A DNA stretch of 64,000 nt, from contig CAWGQE010000002.1 of the NCBI GenBank assembly GCA_963824705.1, forward strand, positions 62,001 to 126,000. Reading direction: 5' to 3'. The position numbers were made by a program, and so were the translations under genes. Within the stretch, counting starts at the first letter, position 1, and each line of letters starts with the position of its first letter. This stretch comes from VRUE01 sp963824705 (GTDB taxonomy: Bacteria; Actinomycetota; Thermoleophilia; Solirubrobacterales; 70-9). Positions 39,905-48,735 of this stretch are shown here, in pieces. Under the pieces are notes generated by a model. It did not search any database. It was not told the origin of the DNA and saw nothing but the letters and a program-made list of their open reading frames with translations.

Positions 39905-42900
39905 CTAGGCACCAGGAGTCAAGGCCGTGAGCACGATCCGCTCCTGCTCGCGCGCGTGGGCGATCGAGTAGCCCTCGCCCGGGCTGGCCCGGGTCGGTCG
40001 GCCGACGTAGCCGAGCTCGACGCCGTCGGGCATCAGGTCGGGGAGGCGGCGCGACATCACCTTCCAACAGCCCATGTTGCGCGGCTCCTCCTGCGCCCAG
40101 ACGATCTCTTTCAGGTTGGGGTAGGTGGCGATCAGCTCACTCAGCTGTTCCTTGGCGAAGGGGTAGAGCAGCTCGACCCGGGCGATCGCCACGTTCTCGG
40201 CCCCCTCACGCCGCTCGCTGGCGTCGATGTCCCAGTAGACCTTGCCGGTGCAGAGCACGAGCCGCTCCACCTTCTCGCGGCGCTCGATCGCAGTGGGGTC
40301 GTCGAGGATGAAGTGGAACTGGCCGCTGGTCAGCTGATCGACCGTGGCCGCGGCGCGGTCGAGCCGCAAGAGCCCCTTCGGGGTGAAGACGATCATCGGC
40401 CGGGGCTTGCGGATCAGCGCCTGGCGGCGCAGCAGGTGGAAGTACTGGGCGGCGCTGCTGGGATTGGCGATGCGGATGTTGCCCTCCGCGGCCAGAGCCA
40501 TGAAGCGCTCGATGCGGGCGCTCGAGTGCTCAGGACCCGAGCCCTCGTAGCCGTGTGGCAGCAGCAGGGTGAGGCGGCTCGTCTGTCCCCACTTGGCCTC
40601 GCCCGAGACGATGAAGCTGTCGATGATCACCTGGCCGGCGTTGGCGAAGTCGCCGAACTGAGCCTCCCAGAGGACCAGGGCGTTGGGCGTCGCCGCCGAG
40701 TAGCCGTACTCGAAGCCGAGGCAGGCGATCTCCGAGAGCGGGCTGTTGTAGAGCTCGAAGGGGGCTTTGGCATCGTCGAGGTTCTGCATCGGGCAGTAGG
40801 GGAGGCCGGTCTTCTCGTCGTGGAGGACGAGGTGGCGATGGGAGAAGGTGCCGCGCTCGGTGTCCTGGCCGGTGAGGCGGATGTGGACGCCCTCGGTCAG
40901 CAGCGATGAGAAGGCAAGCGCCTCGGCGTGGCCGAACTCGATTCCACCCTCGGCGAGCGCCTGCCCCCGATTGCCGAGCGGTTTGCGCAGCTTGCGGTGG
41001 ATCGTGAAGCTGTCCGGCACCTCGAGCAGGGCCTCGTTCAGCTCGGCCAGCTTCTCCGCCGGGACTGTCGTTTCGACCGGCGGGCTGGCGCTGCGGTCGA
41101 GTTCTCCGGTGCTGGAGGTGGTCACGGTCGGGTCTTCGTACTCGCCCAGCTCCATCTTCCTGCGCAGGTCCTTCAGTGAGTCCGACATCTCATCGTGGCG
41201 CTCTTTGCGCGCGCGCTCGACATCCTCGCGGGCGATCGTCCCGTCCTCGATCAGCTTCTCGGCGTAGATCTCGGAGACCGGCGGGTGGGCTTTGATCTTG
41301 GCTGCGATCGCCGGTTGGGTGTAGGCGGGCTCGTCGGTCTCGTTGTGGCCGAAGCGGCGGTAGCCGATCACGTCGATGACGATGTCGCGCCCCCAGCGCT
41401 CGCGATAGGCCATCGCGAGGCGGATCGCCGAGGAGCAGGCCTCGACGTCGTCGGCGTTGACATGGACGATCGGCACGTTGAACCCCTTCGCCATGTCGGC
41501 GGCGTAAGGGGTCGAGCGGGCGTCCTCGGGGTCGGTCGTGAAGCCCACCTGGTTGTCCTGGATGATGTGAATCGTGCCGCCGGTGGTGTAGCCGCGCAGC
41601 GCCTGCAGGTTGAGGGTCTCGGCGACGACTCCCTGGCCGGGGAAGGCCGCGTCGCCGTGGAGCAGCACCGGCACCGCGTGCTTCGGTTCGTGCGTGAGCT
41701 TCGCCCCGTCGATCTCCGACTGGAGGAAGCGGGTCGCTCCCTCGACCACCGGGTCGACGAACTCGAGGTGGCTCGGATTGGGGAAGAGCCGCACGGCGAC
41801 CTTCTCGCCCTCGTGGGTCTCGTAGATCCCCTGGTGGCCGTAGTGGTACTTGACGTCGCCGGTGCCGCCGTGGGGAATCGCCGCGACGGCCTTGACCTGC
41901 TCGATCTGCTTGGAGCCCTCGAACTCGGCCAGGATCGACTCGATCGAACGGCCCAGGTTGTGGGCGAGAACGGCGAGACGGCCACGGTGGGCCATCCCGA
42001 AGGCGACCTCCTCGGCGCCGGCGCGGCCGGCGAGGGTGACCAGCTCGTCGAGCATCGGCACGATCGCGTCGAGGCCCTCGATCGTGAAGATCTTCTGGCC
42101 CAAATACGCTTTCTCGACGAAGCGCTCGAACTCGAAGACGTCGATCAGCCGGCCCAGCAGGCGGCGTTTCTCGTCATCGTCGAGCGGTTGGCGGTGGGCG
42201 CCGGTCTCGACCATCTCGCGCAACCAGGTGCGCTGCTGGTGCGAGGAGAGGTGCTCGAACTGGTAGGCGATCGAGCCGCAGTAGGCCTCGCGCATCCGGG
42301 GCAGGACGTCGAGCAGGGTCTCGCCGGGGACGCCGATGCGCAGGATCGAAGCCGGCACCCGGGCCATCAGCTCCGGCGTCAGGTTGAGGCTCTCGGGCTG
42401 GATCGCGGGGTCTCCCTGTGGCTCGCGCCCCAGCGGGTCGAGGCGGGCGGCGAGGTGGCCGTGGGTGCGGTAGCCCTTGAGCAGCGAGGTGGCGGCCTGC
42501 ACCGCGCCGAGCAGCTCCTCGTCCGGTGCGCCCGGGGTCGCCGGCGGTTGCGCGGCGCCCAGCGGCGGAGCGGAAGCAGAGGCCGGGTGCGCGGCAGCAA
42601 GCGGCGCCGCGTCGATGCCGAGATCGCCGGCGACCGTCTCGTAGAAGCCGTCCTCGCCTTCGAGCAGCGCTTCGATCCGGCGCAGGAAGGCTCCGGACTC
42701 GGCGCCCTGGATCACCCGGTGGTCGTAGGTCGAGGTCAGCGTCATCGTCTTCGAGACGCCGAGCTGGCGTAGCCGCTCGGGCGATGCGTGCGCCCACTCG
42801 GGTGGGTAGGCGATCGCGCCGGCGGCGACGATCGCGCTCTGGCCCTTCATCAGACGGGGAACCGAGGCGACGGTGCCGATCCCACCCGGGTTGGTCAGCG

Positions 42901-43924
42901 AGATGTTGGTGCCGAGGAAGTCGTCGGCGGTGAGCTTGCTCTCCCGCGTCTTCGTGATCAGGTCCTCGTAATAGGTGTGGAAGGCGGCGAAGTCGAGCCC
43001 GTCGGCGCCCTTGATCGCCGGCACCATCAGGCTGCGCGAGCCGTCCTTGCGCTCGATGTCGACCGCGATGCCGAGGTTGACCGGGCCGTTCTCGATCGCG
43101 AAGGGCTTGCCCTCGCGCTCCTCGAAGCTGCGCACCATCACCGGCCATTCCTTCGCGGCCTGCACGATCGCCCAGGCGATCAGGTGCGTGAAGGAGACCT
43201 TCAGCCCACGCTCTTTCAACTGCCCGTTCAACGCCTTGCGCTTCGCATCCAGCGTGTCGACCGCAACCGTCCGGAACGAAGTAGCGGTAGGAACCTCCCG
43301 GCTCTCACCCATGGCCTGAGCCAACATCGCCGCGGGCCCCCGCAAAGCTTTCGCCTCGCCACTGACGGGCACCGCAACTCCACCGCCATTGGCAGCAGCA
43401 AGCACATCATCCTTGGTCACCTTGCTCCCGGGCCCGCTGCCATCTACCGAAGCAAGGTCAACGCCGTTATCCGCAGCTACTCGTCGTGCGACGGGGGTCG
43501 CTCGTACTCCATTGCCAGCTCCGTTCCCGGCGGACGGTGCACCAGCGCCACTTTCGCGGGTGGCGGAGGGGGAGGGGGTGTTCGGACGGGTGAGTCCGCT
43601 AACACCCCCTCCCCCTCCGACAGGACCCGCGACCGAAGCCTCTGAACCCTCGTCCGTCCCGCCACCGCCACCCTCGCCAGGCTCCATCTCAGCCAACGGC
43701 GCCCCCACGGGAACCTCGTCGTCAACCGACGCAATCAGCTTCGTAATGACGCCATCGGCCGGCGCAGGCACCTCTGCGTCGACCTTGTCGGTCGAGACCT
43801 CGACCACCGTGTCGCCCTCGTTGACGAAGTCGCCCTCGGCGACATGCCATTCGAGAACGATGCCCTCGGTGACCGACTCCCCCATCTCGGGCATCTGGAT
43901 CTGGACGGTCGCCGTTTGCGCCAT
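39905..43924 (-). CDS. kgd: Multifunctional 2-oxoglutarate dehydrogenase (lipoyl/E2-E1 fusion)
   Basis: The 1339-residue protein fuses the E2 and E1 components of 2-oxoglutarate dehydrogenase. Residues 1-82 are a lipoyl domain with the lipoylation Lys47 in STDKVDA. Residues 138-175 resemble a subunit-binding domain (RATPVARRVAADNGVDL). Residues 215-430 are the acyltransferase with DHRVIQG at 401-407. The remainder is the ThDP-dependent E1 (HGHLAARLDPLG, GDAAFPGQGVVAETLNL, YRRFGHNETDEP). Mycobacterial and corynebacterial Kgd/OdhA lack the lipoyl and subunit-binding parts, so this looks like a more complete ancestral fusion. A family 2 palindrome is translated within the linker at about residues 98-123. 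Confidence 0.92.
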   Translation of the reverse strand: MAQTATVQIQMPEMGESVTEGIVLEWHVAEGDFVNEGDTVVEVSTDKVDAEVPAPADGVITKLIASVDDEVPVGAPLAEMEPGEGGGGGTDEGSEASVAGPVGGGGGVSGLTRPNTPSPSATRESGAGAPSAGNGAGNGVRATPVARRVAADNGVDLASVDGSGPGSKVTKDDVLAAANGGGVAVPVSGEAKALRGPAAMLAQAMGESREVPTATSFRTVAVDTLDAKRKALNGQLKERGLKVSFTHLIAWAIVQAAKEWPVMVRSFEEREGKPFAIENGPVNLGIAVDIERKDGSRSLMVPAIKGADGLDFAAFHTYYEDLITKTRESKLTADDFLGTNISLTNPGGIGTVASVPRLMKGQSAIVAAGAIAYPPEWAHASPERLRQLGVSKTMTLTSTYDHRVIQGAESGAFLRRIEALLEGEDGFYETVAGDLGIDAAPLAAAHPASASAPPLGAAQPPATPGAPDEELLGAVQAATSLLKGYRTHGHLAARLDPLGREPQGDPAIQPESLNLTPELMARVPASILRIGVPGETLLDVLPRMREAYCGSIAYQFEHLSSHQQRTWLREMVETGAHRQPLDDDEKRRLLGRLIDVFEFERFVEKAYLGQKIFTIEGLDAIVPMLDELVTLAGRAGAEEVAFGMAHRGRLAVLAHNLGRSIESILAEFEGSKQIEQVKAVAAIPHGGTGDVKYHYGHQGIYETHEGEKVAVRLFPNPSHLEFVDPVVEGATRFLQSEIDGAKLTHEPKHAVPVLLHGDAAFPGQGVVAETLNLQALRGYTTGGTIHIIQDNQVGFTTDPEDARSTPYAADMAKGFNVPIVHVNADDVEACSSAIRLAMAYRERWGRDIVIDVIGYRRFGHNETDEPAYTQPAIAAKIKAHPPVSEIYAEKLIEDGTIAREDVERARKERHDEMSDSLKDLRRKMELGEYEDPTVTTSSTGELDRSASPPVETTVPAEKLAELNEALLEVPDSFTIHRKLRKPLGNRGQALAEGGIEFGHAEALAFSSLLTEGVHIRLTGQDTERGTFSHRHLVLHDEKTGLPYCPMQNLDDAKAPFELYNSPLSEIACLGFEYGYSAATPNALVLWEAQFGDFANAGQVIIDSFIVSGEAKWGQTSRLTLLLPHGYEGSGPEHSSARIERFMALAAEGNIRIANPSSAAQYFHLLRRQALIRKPRPMIVFTPKGLLRLDRAAATVDQLTSGQFHFILDDPTAIERREKVERLVLCTGKVYWDIDASERREGAENVAIARVELLYPFAKEQLSELIATYPNLKEIVWAQEEPRNMGCWKVMSRRLPDLMPDGVELGYVGRPTRASPGEGYSIAHAREQERIVLTALTPGA
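43554..43632. repeat. Palindromic element, family 2 copy 2 (inside kgd)
   Basis: It has the same nested stems as copy 1 and the identical tip (TTCGGACGGGTGAGTCCGCT). The A in the G-rich arm is shifted by one position and the T in the C-rich arm is shifted to match. The outer G-C pair of copy 1 is T-A here. It is translated in frame in the flexible linker between lipoyl and subunit-binding domains (GGGGGVSGLTRPNTPSPSA). Confidence 0.85.
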
Positions 43925-43950
43925 TCGTAGATTGAGTGTATGAAAGAGCG

Positions 43951-45942
43951 ATGAACTACTTCGTCACCGGCGCCACCGGCTTCATCGGTCGCAACCTCGT
44001 AGCCAGGCTCTTGCAGCGCGAGGGGACGATCTACGCGCTGGTCCGGGCGGGCTCGCGCGGGCGCCTGGAGGAGCTGCGGACCGCCTGGGGGGCCGATGGA
44101 GCGCGGGTCGTGCCGATCGCCGGCGACCTCGCCCAGCCCGGTCTCGGGGTCTCCGAGGAGGACCTGCTGACGCTGCGAGGCGACGTCGACCACTTCTTCC
44201 ACCTCGCCGCGATCTACGACATGGCGGCTGGCGCCGAGGCCCAGGAGGTCGCCAACGTCGAGGGAACCAGGCACGCGGTCGAACTGGCCGGCGCGATCGA
44301 GGCGGGCTGCTTCCACCAGATCAGCTCGATCGCCGCCGCCGGCCTTTACAAGGGCACCTGGACCGAGGACATGTTCGAGGAGGCCGAAGACCTCGACACC
44401 CACCCCTACTTCCGCACCAAGCACGAGTCCGAGCGGGTCGTGCGCGAGCATTGCAGCCGGCCCTGGCGGGTCTACCGACCGGGAATCGTCGTCGGCGACT
44501 CGCGCACGGGCGAGATCGACAAGATCGACGGCCCCTATTACATGTTCAAGCTGCTGCAGCAGGCACGGCGGGTCTTGCCGTCCTGGCTACCGACCGTCGG
44601 TGTCGAGGGAGGGGAGATCAACATCGTCCCGGTCGACTACGTCGCCGCGGCGATCGATCACATCGCCCACGAGCCGGGACTCGACGGTCGTGCCTTCAGC
44701 CTCACCGACCCGAGGCCGAAGACGGCGGGCGAGGTGCTCAACCTCTTCGCCCGGGCGGCCGATGCGCCGCAGGCGGCGCTGCAGCTCGACTCCGGCATTA
44801 CCGACCCGGCCGCCGGCCTGGTCCGCACAGGGTTGAAGTTCTTCCCACCGGCAAAGCGGGCGGCGAAGGTGGCGCTGAACCAGGTCGGCATCCCGGCCGG
44901 CGTGCTCAGCTACGTCAGCTACCCCACCCATTTCGACTCGACCGAGGCCGAGGCGGCGCTTGCCGGCTCGGGGATCGAGGTGCCGCCGCTGGAGAGCTAC
45001 GCCGATCGCGTCTGGGACTACTGGGAGCGCAACCTCGACCCCGACCTGTTCAAGGATCGCTCGCTCTCGGCGGCGGTGCGCGGCAAGGTGGTGCTGATCA
45101 CCGGTGCGTCCTCGGGGATCGGCAAGGCGGCGGCGGTCAAGGCGGCCGACGCCGGCGCGACCGTGCTGCTCGTCGCCCGCTCGGTCGACAAGCTGGAGGA
45201 GACGAAAAGGGAGATCGAGACAGGCGGCGGGGTGGCCCACATCCACCGCTGCGACATGTCCGACGTCGAGGACGTCGAGCGGATGGCCGAGGAGGTGCTC
45301 GCCTACCACGGGCAGGTCGACATCCTCGTCAACAACGCGGGCCGCTCGATCCGCCGTTCGGTCAAGCTCTCCTACGACCGCTTCCACGACTACGAGCGGA
45401 CGATGCAGATCAACTACTTCGGCGCCCTGCGGCTGATTTTGGCGCTGCTGCCCTCGATGCAGGCGCGCAAGTCGGGCCACATCATCAACATCAGCTCGAT
45501 CGGCGCCCAGACCAACCCGCCGCGCTTCTCCGCCTACGTCGCCTCGAAGTCGGCGCTCGACGCCTTCAGCCGGGTGATCGCCTCCGAGGTGTTCGACGAC
45601 GGCGTCGACATCACGACGATCTACATGCCGCTGGTACGGACGCCGATGATCGCGCCGACGCGGATGTACGACATGTTCCCCGCGATCACCCCCGAGGAGG
45701 CCGCGGAGATGATCGCCGGGGCGATGATCGGCAAGCCGAAGAAGGTGGCGACCCGGATGGGCACCTTCGGCGAGCTGCTCTACGCGGTCGCGCCGACGGT
45801 CAGCGACAAAATCCTCAACACCGCCTACAAACTCTTCCCTGAGTCGCAGGCGGCGAAGGGGAAGGGCGACGAGGCGCCGGATCGGGCGCCCACTACCGAG
45901 GCGGTTGCCTTTGCGCACTTGATGAAAGGCGTGCACTGGTAG
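43951..45942 (+). CDS. Fatty acyl-CoA reductase (alcohol-forming; AcrA1/Maqu_2507 type)
   Basis: The 663-residue protein has two Rossmann modules. Residues 1-350 are an extended SDR acyl-reductase (TGATGFIGRNLV at 6-17, FHLAAIYDMAAG, YFRTK near 152, PVDYVAAAIDHIAHE). Residues 370-610 are a classical SDR (TGASSGIG near 383, NNAGRSIRRSVKLS, YVASK near 528). Order and many blocks (VWDYWERNLDPDLFKDR, MPLVRTPMIAPT) match the Marinobacter alcohol-forming reductase and mycobacterial AcrA1 from memory. It reduces acyl-CoA or fatty aldehyde to fatty alcohol using NADPH. ATG 43951 is preceded by GAAAGAG; the kgd start is 26 bp away and divergent. The next gene encodes an AGPS-like enzyme that uses fatty alcohols. 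Confidence 0.88.
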   Translation: MNYFVTGATGFIGRNLVARLLQREGTIYALVRAGSRGRLEELRTAWGADGARVVPIAGDLAQPGLGVSEEDLLTLRGDVDHFFHLAAIYDMAAGAEAQEVANVEGTRHAVELAGAIEAGCFHQISSIAAAGLYKGTWTEDMFEEAEDLDTHPYFRTKHESERVVREHCSRPWRVYRPGIVVGDSRTGEIDKIDGPYYMFKLLQQARRVLPSWLPTVGVEGGEINIVPVDYVAAAIDHIAHEPGLDGRAFSLTDPRPKTAGEVLNLFARAADAPQAALQLDSGITDPAAGLVRTGLKFFPPAKRAAKVALNQVGIPAGVLSYVSYPTHFDSTEAEAALAGSGIEVPPLESYADRVWDYWERNLDPDLFKDRSLSAAVRGKVVLITGASSGIGKAAAVKAADAGATVLLVARSVDKLEETKREIETGGGVAHIHRCDMSDVEDVERMAEEVLAYHGQVDILVNNAGRSIRRSVKLSYDRFHDYERTMQINYFGALRLILALLPSMQARKSGHIINISSIGAQTNPPRFSAYVASKSALDAFSRVIASEVFDDGVDITTIYMPLVRTPMIAPTRMYDMFPAITPEEAAEMIAGAMIGKPKKVATRMGTFGELLYAVAPTVSDKILNTAYKLFPESQAAKGKGDEAPDRAPTTEAVAFAHLMKGVHW

Positions 45943-45948
45943 GTCGGT

Positions 45949-46068
45949 GCGAAGGCGGAGCATGGGTAGGGGTTCCGCTTAACTTTTTCGGTGTTGCCGC
46001 GGTGACTCTCGCTGAGCGGCGGCGAAAAAGTACAAGACGCTCCACCCCTACCCATGCTCCGCCTTCGC
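45949..46068. repeat. Large palindrome, family 1 copy B
   Basis: The 25-bp perfect outer arms (GCGAAGGCGGAGCATGGG... and its complement) occupy 45949-45973 and 46044-46068. The inner stem ACTTTTTCG (45982-45990) pairs with CGAAAAAGT (46023-46031) and is followed by ACAAGACGCTCC, almost as in copy A. It fills the gap between the acyl-CoA reductase and the AGPS-like gene. Confidence 0.85.
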
Positions 46069-46093
46069 GAGCGCCCTGCGATGCTTCCCGCCC

Positions 46094-47707
46094 ATGAGTG
46101 AGCGCAGGCTGAAGCACTGGGGGTGGGGGTACGAGGATCAGGCGCCTTCTGGGAAGGAGCTGCGGGAGGCGGCGGCTGGGATTCGGGAGCGGTTTGGGTT
46201 TGGGGGGGAGGTTGAGGAGTCCGTGTTGCTCGATGCGGTGGAGGTTCGGGCGCCTCGGCTGAAGGTGCCTGGTGGGCTTGGGGATCTGTTTACGGATGAG
46301 AAGTACGAGCGGGTTTCGCGGGCTTTGGGGAAGGCTTACCGGGATGTGGTGCGGGGGTTTCGGGGGGAATTCGAGAATCCGCCCGATCTGGTGGCGCTGC
46401 CGCGGGACGAGTCGGAGATCGAGACTGTGCTGAGTTGGGCCGAGGCCGAGGGTGCGGCGGTCATTCCCTTTGGCGGCGGGACGAGTGTGGTCGGTGGGGT
46501 CGAGGGACGGCTGGGGGATCGGCCCTTCGTTTCGCTCGACCTGCGGCGGCTCGACCGGGTGCTCGAGGTCGATGCGGAGTCGATGGCGGCGCGGATCCAG
46601 GCCGGGGCTACCGGCCCGGTGCTGGAAGAGCAGCTGCGCGAGCACGGGCTGACCCTGCGCCACTTCCCCCAGTCGTTCGAGTACGCGACTCTGGGTGGCT
46701 GGATCGCCACCCGGGCCGGTGGTCACTTCGCCACCCTCTACACCCACATCGACGACCTGGTCGAGTCGGTGCGGGCGATCACCCCACGCGGGACCTGGGA
46801 GAGCCGGCGGCTGCCGGGCTCGGGCGCGGGACCCTCGCCCGATCGGGCTCTGATCGGCTCGGAGGGAATCCTCGGGGTGGTCGGCGAGGCCTGGATGCGG
46901 GTGCGTCCTCGGCCCGAGTTCAAGAGCTCCTGCGGGGTCGAGTTCGACGACTTCCTAAAAGCGGCGGGCGTCGTGCGCGAGATATCGCAGTCGGGCCTGT
47001 ATCCGAGTAACTGCCGCCTGCTCGACGCGACGGAGGCGGGCATGACCGGTGCCGGCAGCGGCGAGAAGAGCCTGCTGGTGCTCGGCTTCGAGTCGGCTCA
47101 CCATCCGGTGGACGCTCCGATGGACCTCGCCGTGGCGATCGCTCGCGAACATGGCGGGGTGCCTGGCAAGGTGCGCGGAAGCGGCGGAGGGGACAGCAAG
47201 GACGCCGGGGCCGTCGGCGCCTGGCGCAGCGCCTTCCTCCTTGCTCCCTACCTGCGCGACACGTTCGTTGCCTGCGGGGTGCTTTCGGAGACCTTCGAGA
47301 CGGCGATCACCTGGGACCGCTTCGAGGACTTCCACGCGACGACGATGGAGGCGGTCCGTGTCAAGGTCGCCGAGGTATGCGATGTGCCCGCAGACGGCCC
47401 CGGCGCCCCCCGCGTCAGCTGCCGCTTCACCCACGTCTATCCCGACGGGCCGGCGCCCTACTTCACCGTGATGGCACCGGCGGTGCGTGGAGGCGAGGTC
47501 GAGCAGTGGGACGAGATCAAGGCGGCTGCCGCGGAGGCGGTGATCGAGGGCGGCGGCACGATCACCCACCATCACGCGGTCGGCCGCGATCACCGCCCTT
47601 GGTACGACCGGCAGCGCCCGGCGCCGTTCGCGGCTGCGCTGCGGGCCGCCAAGGCCGAGCTGGATCCCGCCGGCATGCTGAATCCCGGCGTTCTCATCGA
47701 CCCGTAG
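46094..47707 (+). CDS. Alkyl-dihydroxyacetonephosphate synthase-like FAD enzyme
   Basis: The 537-residue protein opens with a segment typical of this family (LKHWGWGYED) and the FAD loop IPFGGGTSVVGG near 124. It carries FPQSFEYATLGGWIATRAGGH near 196, close to the AGPS-type sequence. The late triple histidine HHHAVGRDHRPWY near 492 matches the His loop essential in alkylglycerone-phosphate synthase. That enzyme swaps the acyl group of acyl-DHAP for a fatty alcohol, giving an ether bond. The upstream fatty acyl-CoA reductase would make the alcohol. The first 110 codons are unusually rich in GGG, GTT and GCT compared with the rest. A different 2-hydroxyacid oxidase is the alternative. Confidence 0.82.
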   Translation: MSERRLKHWGWGYEDQAPSGKELREAAAGIRERFGFGGEVEESVLLDAVEVRAPRLKVPGGLGDLFTDEKYERVSRALGKAYRDVVRGFRGEFENPPDLVALPRDESEIETVLSWAEAEGAAVIPFGGGTSVVGGVEGRLGDRPFVSLDLRRLDRVLEVDAESMAARIQAGATGPVLEEQLREHGLTLRHFPQSFEYATLGGWIATRAGGHFATLYTHIDDLVESVRAITPRGTWESRRLPGSGAGPSPDRALIGSEGILGVVGEAWMRVRPRPEFKSSCGVEFDDFLKAAGVVREISQSGLYPSNCRLLDATEAGMTGAGSGEKSLLVLGFESAHHPVDAPMDLAVAIAREHGGVPGKVRGSGGGDSKDAGAVGAWRSAFLLAPYLRDTFVACGVLSETFETAITWDRFEDFHATTMEAVRVKVAEVCDVPADGPGAPRVSCRFTHVYPDGPAPYFTVMAPAVRGGEVEQWDEIKAAAAEAVIEGGGTITHHHAVGRDHRPWYDRQRPAPFAAALRAAKAELDPAGMLNPGVLIDP

Positions 47708-47746
47708 CGAAGAGACAGCCGCCCGACAGCGTTACCCTGTCGCGAT

Positions 47747-47764
47747 TGCCTAGCCGACTAGGCA
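47747..47764. promoter_or_regulatory. Palindrome upstream of the UbiA-family gene
   Basis: TGCCTAG-CCGA-CTAGGCA is a perfect 7-4-7 dyad 20 bp before ATG 47784. It could be an operator or a leader hairpin close to the ribosome site. Confidence 0.35.
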
Positions 47765-47783
47765 CGCCCGTCTCGCGTCCACC

Positions 47784-48722
47784 ATGGAAACGATCACCTC
47801 AGAGCATCCGACGATCCCGGCGGAGCCGGTCGAACCCGTTGTGCCGCGGCGCTCGCCGCTGCGGGCGGCGATCAAGACCGGGCGGCCGCAGGAGTGGATC
47901 AAGAACACCTTCGTGTTCGCCGGCCTGCTCTTCTCCGGCAAGTTCAACCAGTCCCACGACGTACTGGAGGCGTTCCTCACTTTCGTCGCCTTCTGCGGGA
48001 TATCCAGCGCCGGCTACTACGTCAACGACCTGGTCGATGTCGAGCTCGACCGCAAGCACCCGAAGAAGCGCTTCCGCCCGCTGGCCGCCGGTGAGCTCTC
48101 GGAGCGGGCAGCGATGACGATCGCGCCGTTGCTGGCGATCGCGGCGATCGCACTCGCCTTCGCCACCGTCAACTGGCAGGTCGGGCTGATGGTCGTCGGC
48201 TACGGAATCGCCCAGGTGGCCTACAGCCTCGGCCTCAAGCAGATCGTGATCATCGACGTGATGACGCTCGCCGGGCTGTTCATCCTGCGGGTGGCGGCCG
48301 GCGCCGTCGCTGTCGACGCCCACGCCTCGGAATGGCTCCTGCTCTGCACCGGCATGGTCGCCCTCTTCCTCGGCGTGACCAAGCGGCGCCAAGAGGCTGT
48401 CTCCGAGCTGCACCAGGGCACCAACAGCCGCCCCGTGCTGGAGCACTACTCGCTGCCCTTCCTCGACCAGATGGTCGCCATGGTCACCACCGGAACCGTG
48501 ATCAGCTACTCGATCTACGCGGTCAACTCGCCGATCATCGGCAACAAGATGATGTGGACGATCCCCCCGGTCCTCTACTGCATCTTCCGCTACCTCTACC
48601 TGATCTACGACCGCGCCGACGACCGCTCCACCGCCGCGATAGTCGCCGAGGACAGGCCCCTGATCGCCGGCGTCGCCACCTTCGCGATCGTCGCCTTCGC
48701 TTTGCTCTACATCTTCAAGTAG
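47784..48722 (+). CDS. UbiA family prenyltransferase, decaprenyl-phosphate phosphoribosyltransferase-like
   Basis: The 312-residue membrane protein has about nine hydrophobic segments after a 30-residue soluble N-terminus. RPQEWIKNTFVFAG and the first Asp-rich motif NDLVDVELDRKHPKKRFRPLAAGEL match the DPPR synthase branch (mycobacterial Rv3806c) rather than menaquinone or heme UbiA enzymes. The second loop reads YSLGLKQIVIIDVM. It would transfer phosphoribose to a polyprenyl phosphate, the first step to polyprenyl-phosphoryl-arabinose for wall polymers. No epimerase genes (DprE1/E2) are in the window. Confidence 0.82.
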   Translation: METITSEHPTIPAEPVEPVVPRRSPLRAAIKTGRPQEWIKNTFVFAGLLFSGKFNQSHDVLEAFLTFVAFCGISSAGYYVNDLVDVELDRKHPKKRFRPLAAGELSERAAMTIAPLLAIAAIALAFATVNWQVGLMVVGYGIAQVAYSLGLKQIVIIDVMTLAGLFILRVAAGAVAVDAHASEWLLLCTGMVALFLGVTKRRQEAVSELHQGTNSRPVLEHYSLPFLDQMVAMVTTGTVISYSIYAVNSPIIGNKMMWTIPPVLYCIFRYLYLIYDRADDRSTAAIVAEDRPLIAGVATFAIVAFALLYIFK

Positions 48723-48735
48723 CGGCGGGCGGCCC

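Noticed and set aside
42526..42933. Arg-rich plus-strand frame within kgd
   Set aside because: Composition is a by-product of high GC; the opposite strand encodes conserved E2/E1 sequence.
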